Below, one piece after another: positions 63,510 through 64,000 of a DNA stretch of 64,000 nucleotides. The stretch is from Xestospongia muta. Lineage: Eukaryota > Porifera > Demospongiae > Haplosclerida > Petrosiidae. Both the position numbers and the translations under genes were made by a program. Position 1 is the first letter of the stretch, and each line of letters begins with the position of its first letter. The DNA is taken from contig OY848918.1 of the NCBI GenBank assembly GCA_963693285.1, positions 14,940,263 through 15,004,262 on the forward strand, given 5' to 3'. The notes under the pieces are model-generated. The model was not told the origin of the DNA, did no database searches, and saw only the letters and a list, made by a program, of their open reading frames with translations.

Positions 63510-64000
63510 CTAAAAAATAAATTTGTTGAGGCAGAGATATAAATTAAACCTCTTGACACCCCAAACAATACTCAGGGCCTCTCTTTCGATCTGAGAATAA
63601 TTTTGTTTGGCTTTAGTCAGTGATCTGGAGGCATAGGCTTTTCTTCTCCAGTTTCCATGATGTGAGACCATACTGCTTCGATTCCCACGGATGAGGCGTC
63701 GCAGTCTAACTTTAGTGGTAGCTTTGGGTTGTAATGGACTAACACCTTTGCTAAACTCAACTGTTTCTTCAATCTCTGATAAGCTCCCTCTTCTTTCTTT
63801 GTCCATTTCCATGGAACATCCTTTCTTCTCAATTGGTTTAATTGAGCTGCTATAGTGGAGAGGTTCAGAATAAATTTGCCATAATAATTGACCATTCCAA
63901 AGAATTATTGTAACTGCTCAATATTTACTGGTGACTTGGCTGCCACCACAGCTTCTATCTTCTCTTTAACTGGTCTTACACCTTCCTTGTCTATCACGTT
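63510..64000 (-). pseudogene. Gypsy RNase H and RT end, truncated by window
   Basis: 63617-63895 reads MVNYYGKFILNLSTIAAQLN, DVPWKWTKKEEGAYQRLKKQ and KLDCDASSVGIEAVWSH. A frameshift moves the continuation (SLTKAKQNYSQIEREALSIV) to the frame at 63510-63812. The element runs off the window end, so its gag and 5' LTR are not visible. Confidence 0.85.

Overview
This window looks like animal nuclear DNA from a sponge, probably a demosponge such as Amphimedon. It is AT-rich, and its genes have short GT-AG introns. It carries conserved animal genes (a 26S proteasome ATPase, a CCCH zinc-finger protein, TFIIA alpha/beta and a GABA-B-type receptor) together with many mobile elements and satellites. The organism is an inference; the gene identities rest on exon-by-exon translation.

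Layout. 0-16 kb: a family of EF-hand proteins with a mitochondrial-type leader. Three copies look intact (2338-3074, 7981-8713, 15125-15851), one is dead (12006-12696), and several fragments lie on both strands. Mobile DNA breaks the cluster up: a 1.55-kb fold-back element (1-1556), small MITEs, an element with TTAA at its ends (13012-14190), and a 3.07-kb DNA transposon (4766-7836) whose decayed transposase combines a CARF-like region, a MULE-type DDE core, a SWIM finger and a CXXC zinc finger. 16-19.5 kb: a dead MULE-type transposase and little else. 20-28 kb: a compound satellite field made of 24-bp, 110-bp, 56/59-bp and 30-bp arrays, ending in a 134-bp self-complementary sequence. 28-31 kb: mostly empty.

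31-36.8 kb: a 15-exon GABA-B-like class C receptor on the minus strand (723 residues by my splice model), with a partial extracellular-protein exon downstream of it. 36.8-39.8 kb: the most unusual feature of the window, about 100 bp upstream of the receptor start codon. It is a TIR-bounded element with two inverted open copies of a 207-residue capsid-like gene. A decayed Rep of the CRESS single-stranded DNA virus type (HUH endonuclease plus SF3 helicase) lies between them, and three copies of a terminal repeat each carry the same perfect 11-bp hairpin.

41-58.5 kb: a compact housekeeping block. PSMC6 (minus, 12 exons, 401 aa) faces a small spliced gene across a 43-bp divergent promoter. ZC3H11A-like (404 aa) and GTF2A1/TFIIA alpha-beta (403 aa, with a conserved QLDG site) follow on the plus strand. 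A minus-strand Ty3/gypsy element with two LTRs and a SCAN-like gag sits inside a GTF2A1 intron. 58.5-64 kb: a TATA box with the first exon of an unidentified gene, a second TTAA element, and a second gypsy element (RNase H, integrase) running off the window end.

The housekeeping genes are independent of each other. The main theme is repeated invasion by mobile and viral DNA. All coordinates come from reading by eye, so splice sites may be off by a few bases where noted.
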